Part shown: piece after piece, positions 11,868-23,665 of the stretch
Layout: each line of letters opens with the position of its first letter
Numbering within the stretch: the first letter of the stretch is position 1
Source: Epiperipatus broadwayi
Lineage: Eukaryota; Onychophora; Udeonychophora; Euonychophora; Peripatidae
Direction: 5' to 3'
Assembly (NCBI GenBank): GCA_028023455.1
Contig: JAQFVV010012513.1
Coordinates: 1,125,001 to 1,189,000 of the forward strand
DNA: 64,000 bases
Notes under the pieces: generated by a model
Seen by the model: the letters and a program-made list of their open reading frames with translations, nothing else
Told to the model about the DNA's origin: nothing
The model's database searches: none
Made by a program: the position numbers and the translations under genes

Positions 11868-12200
11868 TTATATTAGCAATATATTTTTATATGATAAATG
11901 CTACAAGAGAAAGTACCTGAAGTCTTTATCTATGATTGTCCGCATCCCCAGACAGGTTTTGAGCTATGGATGTCTTCAGTGAGGAGTTTAGACCATTAGT
12001 TCCTCACTGAAGAGATCCATAACTCAAAACCAATCTGGGTATGGGGACAATCATAGATAAAGACTTCAGGTACTTTCTCTTGTAGCATTTATTATATAAA
12101 AAATAAATAAATAAGCTTGTTTAGAGCTATAAGCAGGCTCTTTATTTATCACATATTGTTAATGCAAGCTATATTGGTCATGTGACTTGTGACTGATTTT
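11868..12200. repeat. Repeat G: near-perfect palindrome
   Basis: 11890-11985 and 11995-12092 are inverted copies around a centre near 11990: CTACAAGAGAAAGTACCTGA on one side and its complement on the other. Each arm contains the hairpin module (CTCACTGAAGAGATCC, then CTCAAAACCAATCTGGG). 12092-12200 continues into the segment shared with 3235-3350 (GCAGGCTCTTTATTTATC, then GGTCATGTGACTTGTGACTG). Confidence 0.75.
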
Positions 12201-12679
12201 TACTAATAATAGCAATGTATGTAAATAAAAAAGGAAATCCTCCTATCTCAGGCTATGAATTAAAAGCATTATAAATGCTGAAAGAAGAATGAAGACTAGA
12301 ATGAATCCATCTATTCTTGGAGATTTCTAATGTTTATAAGCATACCCTTGTCAACATTGGAGGAAATTCAAATTAAAATTAATGTAACAACCAGATGGAG
12401 AATGGCACAATGATATTTACTAAAGTAATAATCAATTACTCAAGGTGAGGTAATGAGAATACAAACAAACATATTTGTCCTTTTTTATTCAAACTACTTG
12501 TACATCTCAATTTTATTTATTTTTTCTAGTAAGCTTTGTGATAGTTTGGAATGGTGCACTTTATTATTTTTGTTATTACATAACATATGAAACATCTGTA
12601 TGTCAATAACTGTATTGGAATTTAAGGGAAATACTTGTAAATGAATGGCAAACGTTATATATTTTGCTTTTCATTTGTA
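12201..12679. other. No gene seen
   Basis: AT-rich single-copy-looking sequence. I recognise nothing in it. Confidence 0.5.
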
Positions 12680-13299
12680 CAAAGACAAAACTCTCCCTAC
12701 AGTCATGCCACCCAGTGCCAAGCAGATTAATCAATGGATGCCAGAGCCTTGTGCATAAAATCCCCATCTAGTGCCTACTCATCCAATATCGCCAAACTAG
12801 TTTCTGGCTTGTGGCCTTCATCAGTAAGTAGCTTTGGATTTGAGAGCACTGCACCAGATCTTAGGATCTAATGCACCACCTTTTATCCCTACTTAACTAC
12901 AAAACTATGAGAATAAAATTGAAAACACAATAATATTTTCAATCTAATATCAATAGCTTATATAGTCATATGGATCTGAACTCAGTTCAGTACCCATACA
13001 TTTTGATGTCTTTGGCTCTTAAACAACCATAGCCACCATTATTATTGTGATTTCAATTTTATTCTCATAGTTTTGTAGTTATGTAGAGATAAAAGGTGGC
13101 TGCTAGAGGACTGCAATAGATCCTAAGATCTAGGTGCAGTGTTCTCAAATTCAAAGCTCCTCACCGATGATGGCCACAAGCCAGAAACTAGTCTGGGGAT
13201 AGTGGATGAGTAGGCACTAGATGGGGATTTTATGCACAAGCCTCTGGCATCCACTGATTACTCTGGTTGGCACTGGGTGGCACTAGGTGATCATGTGAT
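12680..13299. mobile_element. Repeat F, copy F3 (fold-back form)
   Basis: A 620 bp element flanked by a perfect 14 bp duplication GCTTTTCATTTGTA at 12666-12679 and 13300-13313. It is an inverted repeat: left arm 12680-12945 (ACAAAACTCTCCCTAC at the start), right arm about 13040-13285 (GGGTGGCACTAGG at the end). It ends with GATCATGTGAT like copy F1. Both arms carry the hairpin module, for example CTCACCGATGATGGCC then AGCCAGAAACTAGTCTGGGG at 13159-13199. Confidence 0.88.
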
Positions 13300-13313
13300 G
13301 CTTTTCATTTGTA

Positions 13314-13913
13314 ATTGTCAAAATATAAATAAAATTTTAGTGTTTAAAAATCAAAATGTGGATATTAAATTACACAAAACTGTAGCAAATTCATATTTTA
13401 TTTTTAAACACAAATAATTCTGAAAGTAGTTTTTTTTTTTGTTTTTAATTTTTTAAAAGATATTTTTGTTTAATAAATATACAATGTATTTTATTTTTAT
13501 ATTTATATACTACTTTGTAAATGATTTAAAGTAACATCATCAGGAAAATAGTTATATTATTTTAGTTAATAAAAAGGCGTATTTTTTTATTTTCTTAAAC
13601 AAATTTATAACCTTCATTATTTGTCATATTTAGTTATGGTCAAGATATATTTTAATAATAATTTTATTTAAAAACTGTTTAATTTTGATATAAATTTTAT
13701 TCAGACTGAAGGCCATGTATATAAAAAATAAATATTAACCAAGTTAGTCTCAATTTACTTATTTTATTTTGGACAAGCAAGAAATAAGCAAACTTAGGTT
13801 TATATTTAAAACAACAGTACATTAAGTTGATGGATCAATATTTTTGCTAAATGAAGCAAAACTCAATTTTTTCTAGTCAAATTTGTCACTTTGGTAAACA
13901 ATTGAAAAAATAA
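13314..13913. other. No gene seen
   Basis: AT-rich stretch with homopolymer T runs. Nothing recognised. Confidence 0.5.
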
Positions 13914-15180
13914 TCCTAATCATCATCATCATCAAACATTATCAATCCACTGCAGGATGATCTTTTTAAGTTCAATCCATTGTCTCCAATGTCTAGTCTT
14001 TCTTCTCCTCATCATCTCTACACACTTTCTTATTTCACCTATCCATCTCACATGTGGCCTCTTTCTGGGTCTTTTATAATCTCTTGGAATACAGTTTAAT
14101 ATTTCAATTGTCCATCTATTATCAACTCTTCTAGCAATATATCTAGCCTAACACCACTTCAGTCATTTAATCTTTTCAATGATATCAATAATACCTGTTT
14201 GTTTTCATACCCATCTATTGCATTTTCAATCTCTTCTAGTTACTCCTAACATGCATCTCTCCATACTTCTTTGCTTTGAGTGGTTTAAAGTCTCAGTATT
14301 GCTCATATATTAAGTCTCTGCATTTCAGATCATAAGTAAAAACATTTATTAAAAACCTCATTTTCAAACCCATAGGCATATTTCCCTTTAATTTTAAGTT
14401 ATTTCTACCAAAAGCACCCCAACTACATTTAATTCTATGATTAATTTTATCCATTACTTTTTGATCTCTAGTAATAATCTGACCAATGCATTTGTAGTTG
14501 CTAACTTCTTCTAACTCATTATTATCAATCTTTATTTTTATTTTTGACAAATCCATTCAACATTATTTTAGTCTTTTTCACATTTACCTTTAATTCTACT
14601 TTCTTACTTTCATATGGTAATTCCTGCAATATTTCCTGAATCTCTGAAGCATTTTTTGCAAAAACGACAACATCTGCAAAATATAAATAATTTAAATAAT
14701 CTCCGTTTATTTTTATCTCTTTATCTTCCCATTTTAATCCACAAAGTACTTCTTGCAGCACTACTGTAAAAAGTTTTGAAGATATGAAGTTACCATATCT
14801 TACACACTTCTTAGTGTTAAGTGTTTACCTTCCTAGTATTATTATGTAATATAATTGTTGCTGTTGCATTTTTATAAATATTCTTCAGAATATGACAGAA
14901 TCCTGGGTCTATATTGATGATCCAATGATTTAATCATTGAAGAAATGCTTATAGAATCAAATGCCTTTTCATAATCTATAAATTCATAGCATAATGGTAA
15001 ATCATATTCATTGGTCCTTTCTTTAACTTCTCTCAATACTTGAATAATAAATTGTACTAAAACCACTTTTTATATCCACATTGTTTTTTTGGTTGATTGA
15101 AATTTAAAGTTCTCTGTAGATGAGTTATAATTATCTTGGTAAAAATTTTGTATTCTGCATATTATTAATGAGGTTGTAAA
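13914..15180 (-). pseudogene. RTE LINE copy RTE-B, 5' truncated
   Basis: The minus strand carries the same RTE family: its tandem tail shows as ATCATCATCATCATC at 13919-13933, and reading leftward from about 15180 the pieces are KIFTKIIITHLQRTL, FIDYEKAFDSISISSMIKSL (about 14925-14985), LLQEVLCGLKWEDKEIKING and YLNYLYFADVVVFAKNASEI, then ISNYKCIGQIITRDQK-like sequence and MDKINHRIKCSWGAFGRNNL. The catalytic FADD motif has lost one residue (FADVVVF), a 3 bp deletion relative to copy RTE-A. The endonuclease is absent, as expected from incomplete reverse transcription. Confidence 0.88.
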
Positions 15181-15499
15181 TTGTTTGTGAATTTGAATAA
15201 ATAATGTCAATGATAAGAGTATTATAAAGTAGAAGGGAAATGTCATCCATAGAGGGCTCATAAGGGATCTATATTTGTGATGTTTAGCTTGTAGGAAAAA
15301 TAATAATTAGTAGGAAAAGCATTGCTATTTATTTTAAGTAAGAAGTCTAGGTATTTGGATTCCAAATGCAAATATTTCATCTTTTATATAATGTATTTGT
15401 TATTACATAACAAGAAAGAGTTAATGTTTTTATTTACTATTTCATATACTTTCCAATAGTTACTTTTATTTAGAATAGATTATGTCAGAGAGTAGTGTG
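15181..15499. other. No gene seen
   Basis: AT-rich sequence between an RTE remnant and a SINE dimer. Nothing recognised. Confidence 0.45.
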
Positions 15500-16050
15500 T
15501 TTCCTGAAGGTTTGTGATGGTGTTATATTAGATGTGGTAATATGTTGGACTATTTCCATCATACATCTTTAAATGTTGAATGTCTAACTTTATTTAAATG
15601 TTTCCAATACAAACAAGTGTTAGTAATAACACACAAATGGAAAACACAAGTTAGTAGATTTCACAATATTGTGAGAGATATTATTCTCTGTTGTTCTTCA
15701 GGTGGTGCTAGTTTCACCATTTACAGTATTAATGTAGAAGTCAAACTTACCCTGAATTTTAAGGCAATGTTCTAATTAACTGTCTAACTAACTCTCATTG
15801 GTTGGAGTATTGTCTTATAATTCGATATTCAGGAATCTAAAGGTATAAGTTTGACATATTGTTAATGTTCCAGCCATCAATACCTGAAAAAGAGCAGAGA
15901 ATAAAGTAACTTGAAATGTTGTGTATTCTATTAACCTGTGTTGTCTATTTATGTTATTACTAATAGTTATTTATATTTCAAAATTTAAATAAAGTCTAAA
16001 ATTTCTACATATTCAACATTTAATGCTAGACGATGGAAATAGTTCGCCAT
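15500..16050. mobile_element. SINE-B inverted dimer, degraded
   Basis: 15500-15790 is SINE-B in minus orientation (TTTCCTGAAGGTTTGTGATG at its 3' end, then TTGGACTATTTCCATCAT, then TTCTTCAGGTGGTGCT), and 15791-16050 is a second degenerate copy in plus orientation (ACTCTCATTGGTTGGAGTAT at the A-box side, then CTGAAAAAGAGCAGAG, then TTAATGCTAGACGATGGAAA). The two meet head to head near the tRNA-like end. Confidence 0.7.
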
Positions 16051-16054
16051 AAGC

Positions 16055-16157
16055 GTTGTTAGCCGAGAGGTCATCGCAGTCGCCTTGCAAGCAAGTAGTT
16101 GGTTGCAGACGGTTGTGGGTTCGCCTCCCGGCCGATGCTATGATATATGGAAAAAAA
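16055..16157 (+). mobile_element. tRNA-derived SINE-A, copy 2
   Basis: The clearest copy of the family. A box TTAGCCGAGAGG (16061-16072), B box GGGTTCGCCTCCC (16117-16129), then GGCCGATGCTATGA and an A-rich tail at 16149-16157. It inserted next to or into the tail of the SINE-B copy on its left. No clear target duplication seen. Confidence 0.88.
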
Positions 16158-17716
16158 TAATAATGAAGGTTTTGATAAAATTCTTGTTCATGGGTAATGC
16201 AAAACTATAATAGTAAAATGACATTTTTAAGCATCCATTTTGTATTTTGTTAAATTATTTAATAATAATTAATGGGTATGAGTTAAAATAATTGACTGAA
16301 ACAAAGTTATATTATATAAGTATAATGATGTTTGAGCAATAGGGCACAATAATTACTCCGCCACTATTTAACATCTCTTAAACACAATATATTTAAATAT
16401 CTCAACAACGTTATAATTTAAAGTTACAATTTTATTCATTATAAGTAAATATTCATAAAGAAGAAAATAATTTTATGCTATTTGTGAAAAGTTGCAGTAA
16501 AATCAATTAGTTAACCATGTGAGAATATTTGTAAACTTTATTATTCGAATATTATTAAAAGAAAAATAAATGTTGCTAACTTAGTATTCATAAACGTTTT
16601 CCAATCACTTCAACTATTCGCTCTTTCTTAAGGGTCTGTCAGCTTCAATATTTCAAATCTTTGTTTTATTATCTTCCTAAGACGTTTTTCTTTCCCTACG
16701 AATTATACGAATGTACAATATAATCGTTCAATATTTCTGTTTTCCAATATAAAATGTCATTCTTAATTATTATGGTCTACTATAATATAGTAAGAAAAGA
16801 GAATTATTTGTTTCTTTTGACAACTGATTAGAAAGTTGACAAAATGTATTGCCGAAAGAAGAGAAAATCGTTATAGCGATATTTAAATTTAAATGTGGAC
16901 AGCTTAAAAGTTTCCTAATTATATAGTAAATTTCGAAACCCCTGCTGTTTATTTTAACTATATATTTTTGTAAACACTATATATTGTAGTCACTAAATAT
17001 TTATAAAATAAATCATAAAATGATATGATGTAATAAATAATTGAAAATATTTATTGTTCAGCCGTGCCTACCGGAATCGATCCAATGATTTTACAATTTA
17101 CTAGAGTATATAATATTCGTATGAATATCTGTGCACGCATTGCTGTAGATCTAACAAAGTAATTTTATCCTCACTTCCCAAAATAAATACTCAACACATA
17201 AAGACGAATTATAGTGTGTACTTAGGAAAAACGAGTGTGTTGGGCAAATGGTATTCGTTTAAATACTTCATTCTTGAAATAAATAATATATATTTTAGAT
17301 AATTATCTTGACTAAGAATAATGTATATTACTTTAAAACTACATAAAAAACTAGTGAAAAGCTGTAACATTTATGCTTCTTAGAGCCCTTTTAAATTATG
17401 GTCATAGAATTGTGTTTTGAAACTTTTTGGATTGTATATTCCTTCTCAACATATAATGTCTGATCCTAAAAGTATTGCCTTTTTAACATTAGTAATTCAA
17501 AAAGACTGTAATAATTATCATCACAAAAATGAATGGCTACTTAGTCACCATGGCAGTGTTTTACAGCCAAAAAACCATAATTTATGCTTTTTTTTTTCCT
17601 ATTGCAGAAAAATATGAGCAAGAAAAAGATCTACTTTATTCATTTTTCAAAGCATTTCAACTAATCAAATACTTTATGTCAGTGTTGGAAAATAATTGTC
17701 TATTGTATATAAATTA
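16158..17716. other. No gene seen; one weak tRNA-like scrap
   Basis: AT-rich sequence without recognisable coding. On the minus strand at about 17068-17090 the stretch GGATCGATTCCGGTAGGCAC resembles a B box with an acceptor-like arm, but no A box could be found, so it is not called. Confidence 0.5.
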
Positions 17717-18257
17717 TAACATGTGATCACTATTTCCTAAGCTTGTACATGCTATTAAAACAGGCAAAACACTCCATGCAGTAGTGCCACCATGTGCTAG
17801 CCAGAGTAATCAATGAATGCTAGAAGATTTGTGCATAAAATGTCTATTCAGTATTTACTCATTCAATACCCTCAAGCTAGTTTTTAGCTTGTGACTTCAT
17901 CAGTGAGAAACCTTGGGTGTTAGAGCACTCTATCTAAATTTTGGAATCTAATGCAACCCTCCAGCAGTCATCTTTTATTTTTTAGTTAAATATAAAGCCA
18001 TAAGTCTAAATTGAAAGTATAATAATGTTTTAAATCCAAACTTATTTGCTTGTTTACTTATATAGATCTGAAACCAGTTCAGAATCTATACATTTTCAGA
18101 TCTATGGACAGAATTAGTATTAAACCATTGAACATTATATGATCACCATTTCCTATGCTTACACAAGCTATTAAAACAGAGACAAAATACTCTACACAGT
18201 AGAGCATGCATTGATTACTCTGGCTGACTCTCTACTGGATGGAGAGTTTTTTCTCTG
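17717..18257. mobile_element. Repeat F, copy F4 (degraded)
   Basis: Starts ACATGTGATCACTATTTCC, then AAAACAGGCAAAACACTCC, and ends with GGAGAGTTTTTTCTCT. The second head (TATATGATCACCATTTCC at 18135) lies inside, so the copy is rearranged. A 9 bp match TATAAATTA at 17708-17716 and 18258-18266 may be the target duplication. Confidence 0.7.
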
Positions 18258-18266
18258 TATAAATTA

Positions 18267-18470
18267 CATGTTGGACTATTTTTATCATTTAGAATTAATT
18301 GTTAAAGGTCTTTAGAAATATTCAGAGTTTTTTTTTTAGTACATTCAATTGTTAATAATTGCACAAAGGCTAGGATATAACAAAATGTATTGAATGCTAT
18401 TCTTCTTCTCTCTTCTTCAGGTGATGCTGGCCTGACCAGAGAAATAAATAAAATGGATTTCAAACAAAAG
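18267..18470 (-). mobile_element. SINE-B, partial copy
   Basis: Minus orientation: TTGGACTATTTTTATCATTT, then GGTCTTTAGAAATATTC, then CTTCTTCTCTCTTCTTCAGG followed by TGATGCTGGCCTGACCAG. The tRNA-like head is eroded. Confidence 0.65.
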
Positions 18471-19196
18471 AACTTTAATTTCATAAATACTCAATTTAAG
18501 GTAATGATTTATCTAATCAGACAATTCTACCAAAGGATGAGTTGGTTGAAGCATCATTTAAATTTAGAATTCATGTACCTAAATATCCCAAGTTTGATTC
18601 CTATGCAATTTCTGTCACTTGTCAGGACAAGTATACCTGAAGTAAAAAAGATAATGATACCATTTGAGATATTGTATTATATATCACCAGTATATGTATC
18701 CAGCCTATGGAACAGCTGTCATTTTTATAGTAGTTTTTTTTAATTGGTTCCTTTAACATATTTCAGTCATGCATGGTATTACTGTAGAGCTTCAAACTAC
18801 ATGATATCAAACAATATGACTTCAATTATGCACTAACCAAAACTAAATATATATACAGTATTATAGCATCATCCTTCCCCAGTTGTTCCATTGAAAAGCA
18901 CCTGCAAGAACACAAACTGATGATTAGAAAAGAGAAAACAGCTATGTCTTAGGTAGCAGACCATGTATGTGCCAATTAACATATTTTCAATTGGGAAAAT
19001 ACAAAAATATTGGATAGAGAAGAAAAAGTACAAAGGTAAAAATTTAAAGAAACTATTCACATGACAATGGCAAAATATCCCATAAGTCAATCTAGTGTGG
19101 CTATACATAACCACTAATCAACTTTGCTCTTAGGAAAAAGTGGAGAAATCAGGAGGAACCTCATAGATAAGTATATGAAATTTCTACAGACTATTA
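18471..19196. other. No gene seen
   Basis: No recognised protein. 18710-18765 (GGAACAGCTGTCATTTTTAT, then TTAATTGGTTCCTTTAACAT) resembles part of the tandem repeat unit at 19620-20125. An open frame at 18390-18743 starts in SINE-B sequence and has no recognisable domain. Confidence 0.5.
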
Positions 19197-19515
19197 TCTT
19201 TGGCAAGATGGCTCAGTTGGTTAAAGCATTACCTTAAAATTCAATACTTAAGAATCTAAGGGTTCAGGTTCGAATCCCATGCTAGTGCTGTCACTGATCA
19301 GACCAGTAACCCCTGAAGAAGAGGGGAGAATAATACCTCTCAAAACATTGTGCATATACTAACCTATTTGATGTGCTATTACTAATAGTTGAATGTATTT
19401 GGAATATTTAATAAAATTTAAATTTTTTTAAAGACATTCAATACGCATATTAGATGATGGAAATAGTCCAATATACAAACCCAACTAGAACACCATCATC
19501 ACAAACCTTCAGAAA
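19197..19515 (+). mobile_element. tRNA-derived SINE-B
   Basis: A box TGGCTCAGTTGG (19210-19221) and B box GGTTCGAATCCC (19268-19279), then a body with CCTGAAGAAGAGGGG, CCTCTCAAAACATTGTGC (19311-19352), AATAGTTGAATGTATTTGGA, and GACATTCAATACGCATATTA; the 3' end reads CACCATCATCACAAACCTTC. About 320 bp, so much longer than a bare tRNA SINE. Confidence 0.85.
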
Positions 19516-19619
19516 AACACAATGAATTTAATCATATTTTCTTCAAATTTAAATACTATATTTATTCATCTCTGTACTATGTTAAAAACACATGTACTGT
19601 TTTTTTTTTTCCAAGTGTT

Positions 19620-20125
19620 TTTTTTTTTTTTGCTTCCAAAAGTTTCATTTCAATATATATATTTTATAATCCAGAAATGTACCCAGATTAGGGTTAGGTC
19701 ATCAATTTTGTAATAGTTTTTCTTAATTGGTTGCTTTAAAAAATTACTTCCTTTGCATAAAATATGTCATAAAAATTACAATTTATTACTGGAAGAACAA
19801 ATAATTGTTTTTTATCTTGAAAAATAGCCCATCTAAGAAATGTTTAACTTGATCATTGCCTGACAGTGTTATGATTTTCTGATTATTTTTTCCATCAAAA
19901 AGTTTTATTCCAATATCATGTCTTTTAGAATTTACAAATGCAGAAAAGCTGTCATTTGTATAATAGTTGTTTTTTTAATTGGTTGTTTTAATATATTACT
20001 CCCTTTGCATAAAATGCTTCATAAAAAATTATCGTTTATTAATAGTGAAATATTTTTTTTTTCTTGAAAAATATGCCCTCTAACAAAGAAGTGTTTAAAT
20101 TGAATATCACATGACAGAATTACGG
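19620..20125. repeat. Tandem duplication with a unit of about 252 bp
   Basis: Two diverged head-to-tail copies. TTAATTGGTTG occurs at 19723 and 19975, each followed by a CCTTTGCATAAAAT-type stretch, ATAAAAATTACAATTTATTA or its variant, a stretch with CTTGAAAAATA and a stretch with CTGACAG or ATGACAG. I see no protein in it. Confidence 0.75.
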
Positions 20126-20814
20126 ACAAAAATTTAGTGATTTTTATATAAAAGAACCTGTGTGTTATTATTAGCAGTTGAATGTATTAGAAAAGTCAAT
20201 TTTTCTAAAGATATTTAAAATTTAATTTTAGTTAATGAAAATAGGCTGACATATAATTACAAGTAAAAGATCATCAATCAAAACATTTACATAAATAACT
20301 ATTGTATTATATTATTACACAATTGATACATAGTGATATGAGAGAAAAACATTATTATTCATAGAATGCTTAAAATATCTGGTGGTTAGGTTTTCACTTC
20401 ACAAGAAATGAAGATATACACTAGATTTTCATCTTATTGGCTTTTAAATTTACAATACGTTGGTGGCTATATTATTTTTGCATGTTCAGAATATGATTCA
20501 CAGAATCCTCTTAATGTTAATTAAATATACTAAGTAATTTACTCTAATAGTAGTAATTGGTATTTAAAATATTTAGATATAGAGTAAGCCAGTAATTAAT
20601 AAAGAAATCAATGTACTGCTATCCATTTAATCAACAAAACTAAGTTAATTTACGACAGTGATATATTATAACACTTCATTTGAATTAGTTGCTAAAAATA
20701 TTTATTTTGCAAAGTATAGTCTATATGAGATATGTACTTTTATTGATATGACATAAATGTACTCCATAATTCAGTGATATGTCTATTGTTATATTCTTAT
20801 TCAGCACATTCCAT
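20126..20814. other. No gene seen
   Basis: AT-rich sequence. Nothing recognised. Confidence 0.5.
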
Positions 20815-20925
20815 CTTTATTATTAAAAGGAGGTTGCCTTGACAACAGTTTGAAATTGTTGACTGTTATTGATATTGAGATTGTCTAACATTGACTGGTT
20901 TTTAATGTATAATAAGAATGACAAT
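20815..20925. repeat. Solo arm related to the ends of Merlin-2
   Basis: TTATTAAAAGGAGGTTGCCT, TGACAACAGTTTGAAATTG and TTATTGATATTGAGATTGTC match the outer arm of the element at 55400-57435 and the solo arm at 57650-57765. Immediately to the right, 20955-20970 is a perfect 16 bp palindrome, GTAAGAAGCTTCTTAC. Confidence 0.65.
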
Positions 20926-22199
20926 ATAACTGTAAGAAGCTATCTTCAAGAAGAAGTGTAAGAAGCTTCTTACAAAGTACAAACATGAGCACACTTATTT
21001 TGGGACAGGCAGAATTCAGTTAATTTCAAAATATAGTGAACTAATTTAGTCTAAATAATTTTATCTAATCTGAAAATTAATCTTTTTTTGACGATATGGA
21101 TTTTGAAACTGATCTTGAACCTAAACAGTTATTGGTTTTTCATGACTCAATAATAAGAGATGGGTAATCACCATAAACTTACTCAGTGATATATGGTTAT
21201 ATTTTAAAAGATTAGTTTTTCAAAATTTATTTTGATTCTAATTTCGATACAAGTAATGAAAGTCATATTATAGTAGAGATAACATCTCTAAATTTTTTTT
21301 TGGGGATAATTCATCATATTTCTAAGTTTAATAAAAGCTTTAAATATAATGTTTTGTCAAGATTATTGCACCAAAAAAGTCTAATAAGATGTGTCATCCA
21401 CGTTTTTTATTGAAAAACATGCCTTGGAATGTAATACATGATAAAGCTATAGACATCAAGAAGTTAATGTGTTTCAGAAGGAAATATTTGTACTAAAAGA
21501 GTTCTAAAATATCATTGCAAGGTAGTGAATAAACAGATTAAAAGGCAAATAATATCTGTCTATATGTGTAGCCCAAGTGTTGAGTTTATTAACCTTTTCC
21601 AAATTATACTTAGTTTTTTGATTAAACCAATTGTTCATTCTCAGATTTACAATGGCTACAAAATAGATGTGAAGCTACTATTTACAACAAAAAGCAGTTA
21701 TTCTCATTCACAATTCAAATGTATAACTTTCTATTACAATAATACAATAGATCACAAGAATTATATTAGGCCAAGAAACATGTGAGATGGTAATGACTTC
21801 CATTAGTTGTTTATTGTGGATCCTGGTAATCTTTATATATTATGGTAAAAAAATGAGACTGGGGAAATAACTGAAATAAATATTGTAAGTATTAACATAA
21901 GACAATCTTAAGTTTTTGTTACATTTTGAATTACAAGGGCCAAACTTATTTCACCCACAACTTTGACACCATCTGCTCTGTATAAATACAGTAATAATTA
22001 TCCATAATCATTTATTCAAGTAAAAATTGTCTCTAGCCAAGACATAAATTTTAAACCTCAAGTTAAAAATTAATATATCTGATTTTGTTTTAAAATTTAA
22101 ACATCCACACATGGAATTAGTCACATTTCTCTGTCCCATGTGTAATTAAACAATCTTCATATGACCTTACCTTCCTTTCAAATCATAAAAATAAAGATA
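20926..22199. other. No gene seen
   Basis: AT-rich sequence; the open frame at 21525-21785 has no recognisable domain and is taken as chance. Confidence 0.5.
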
Positions 22200-22311
22200 C
22201 AGTGAAAGACAAATGACTCCCAAGATGCATTTTATGCTGAACCAGCAGCACTCATCAGTTGGCCCAGATCTCTATCTATCTCTAATTGAATAAATGATTA
22301 ATGATTATCAT

Positions 22312-22352
<41 letters not shown>

Positions 22353-22570
22353 TAATGATTATCATTATTATATATATATATATATATCCGGAGAGGATGG
22401 TGTCAAAGTTGTGAATGGAGTAAGTTGGACACTTGTAATTCGAAAATGTAACAATTTACTATTGATAAATACTACATATAATAGGGATATATATGAGAGA
22501 TGGTGACCTTTGCCAACTGATGAGTGCTGGTTTAGGATGAAATGCCTCTTGGGATCATTTGACTTTTGAT
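22200..22570. repeat. Fold-back repeat around (TA)n
   Basis: The left arm 22200-22285 (TGACTCCCAAGATGCATTTT, then CAGCACTCATCAGTTGG) and the right arm 22495-22562 (CCAACTGATGAGTGCTGG, then TGAAATGCCTCTTGGGATCA) are complementary. Between them, ATTAATGATTATCATTATTA followed by a (TA)n run occurs twice in tandem (22297-22388). The arms also match the repeat H family at 45390 and 54045. Confidence 0.75.
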
Positions 22571-22945
22571 TGTATTTTTATTCATATAGATATGAAATGA
22601 TAGTGTAATGATATGTAGGTTGTGTGCCATCTGTTATAAAAAAGTACAGTAAAACAGATATTAATTCTATTTGCTTTGAGATACTATACCATTTGAGCAA
22701 AATTAATTTTAAAAAGATAATGTGTACTTTTACATGTAGCAATGATATTTTGAAGGATCTCATGGCATATTAGATAGCACATTTGCTTGTAATCTTCATG
22801 ACTTGGGATTGGATACTAGGTCAGGTTAATTCTAAAACTGGGAACAACCTACATATCTATAAAATTATAAATAAAGTGATTCTAAGACAACTTATCTTCA
22901 TATTACACTAGTGCCACCTAGTAAAATATTGAGTAATAAATAGAA
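22571..22945. other. No gene; possible degraded tRNA-like SINE
   Basis: 22755-22862 has a tRNA-like order (TTAGATAGCACATTTGC at the A-box side, TGGGATTGGATACTAG at the B-box side) but neither box is close to consensus. Otherwise nothing seen. Confidence 0.3.
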
Positions 22946-22958
22946 ATCAGATAGCTTT

Positions 22959-23063
22959 TTTTCCATATGTCAAAGCATTGGCTAGAAAGCAAACCCACAA
23001 TAACTGTCTGCAAGCAACTGCTGCAAGGCAGCTGCACTGAGCTCTCGGCTACCAATGGTTGAC
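22959..23063 (-). mobile_element. tRNA-derived SINE-A, copy 3
   Basis: Minus orientation, with a T run at its left edge, then CATATGTCAAAGCATTGGC, AAACCCACAATAACTGTCTG and GAGCTCTCGGCTACCAATGG. Flanked by a perfect 13 bp duplication ATCAGATAGCTTT at 22946-22958 and 23064-23076. Confidence 0.88.
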
Positions 23064-23214
23064 ATCAGATAGCTTTAGTGATATAAACCCTCATCTTATT
23101 ACATTTATTCTGTTCATATATGTATTCCAATAATGCCACAAAAATAAATTACAAATAAAAACTATTATATTACATAATAATAGTTAATTAAACTCAATTT
23201 TACATCACATGGCT

Positions 23215-23665
23215 AATAACACAACATCCGATCCCAGTTTTCACATTGCTGTTAATTATTTAACTCTTACATTTTTCCTATTCTTCTGCCATCTAGTGTG
23301 AGCCTTAATAATCAATACTCATCAGATTATAATGTTTAATATATTATTACAAAGTACTGTCGAACCTAAATATTCCCAGACTAGAGTGTGGCATCATTGG
23401 TGAGATCGTTCAAGTTTTTTTGAACTGTTGTGATTGTATTTTTTGAATCTATTGTACCTTTTCCCTAGCGGACATTTTTTGTAAAAAAATTTATTGTACT
23501 ATCAAACAATCAGCTCAAATTGAAATAAATGGTTCTAGAGGTAAACTATATTTGATCTAAAACATCCAAGTGCATAGTTTTAAAAAATCCAAATGCTCCT
23601 CACTGATGAAAGGCATTATAGAGAAACTAGTCTGGTGATATTTACATGAAACAGAAAGATCATCT
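23215..23665. repeat. Diverged relative of repeat F
   Basis: Starts with ACATCACATGGCTAATAAC, has GCCATCTAGTGTGAGCCTTA, ATTCCCAGACTAGAGTGTGG and, in opposite orientation, CTCACTGATGAAAGGCATTA and GAAACTAGTCTGGTGATATT. The order and inverted layout match repeat F, but the sequence has drifted. A second member of this subfamily is at 46435-46985. Confidence 0.55.

Noticed and set aside
17060-17095. B-box-like stretch on the minus strand
   Set aside because: No A box or cloverleaf could be made; too short to call a tRNA or SINE.
22755-22862. tRNA-like order of sequences
   Set aside because: Both promoter boxes are far from consensus and no second copy is seen in the window.
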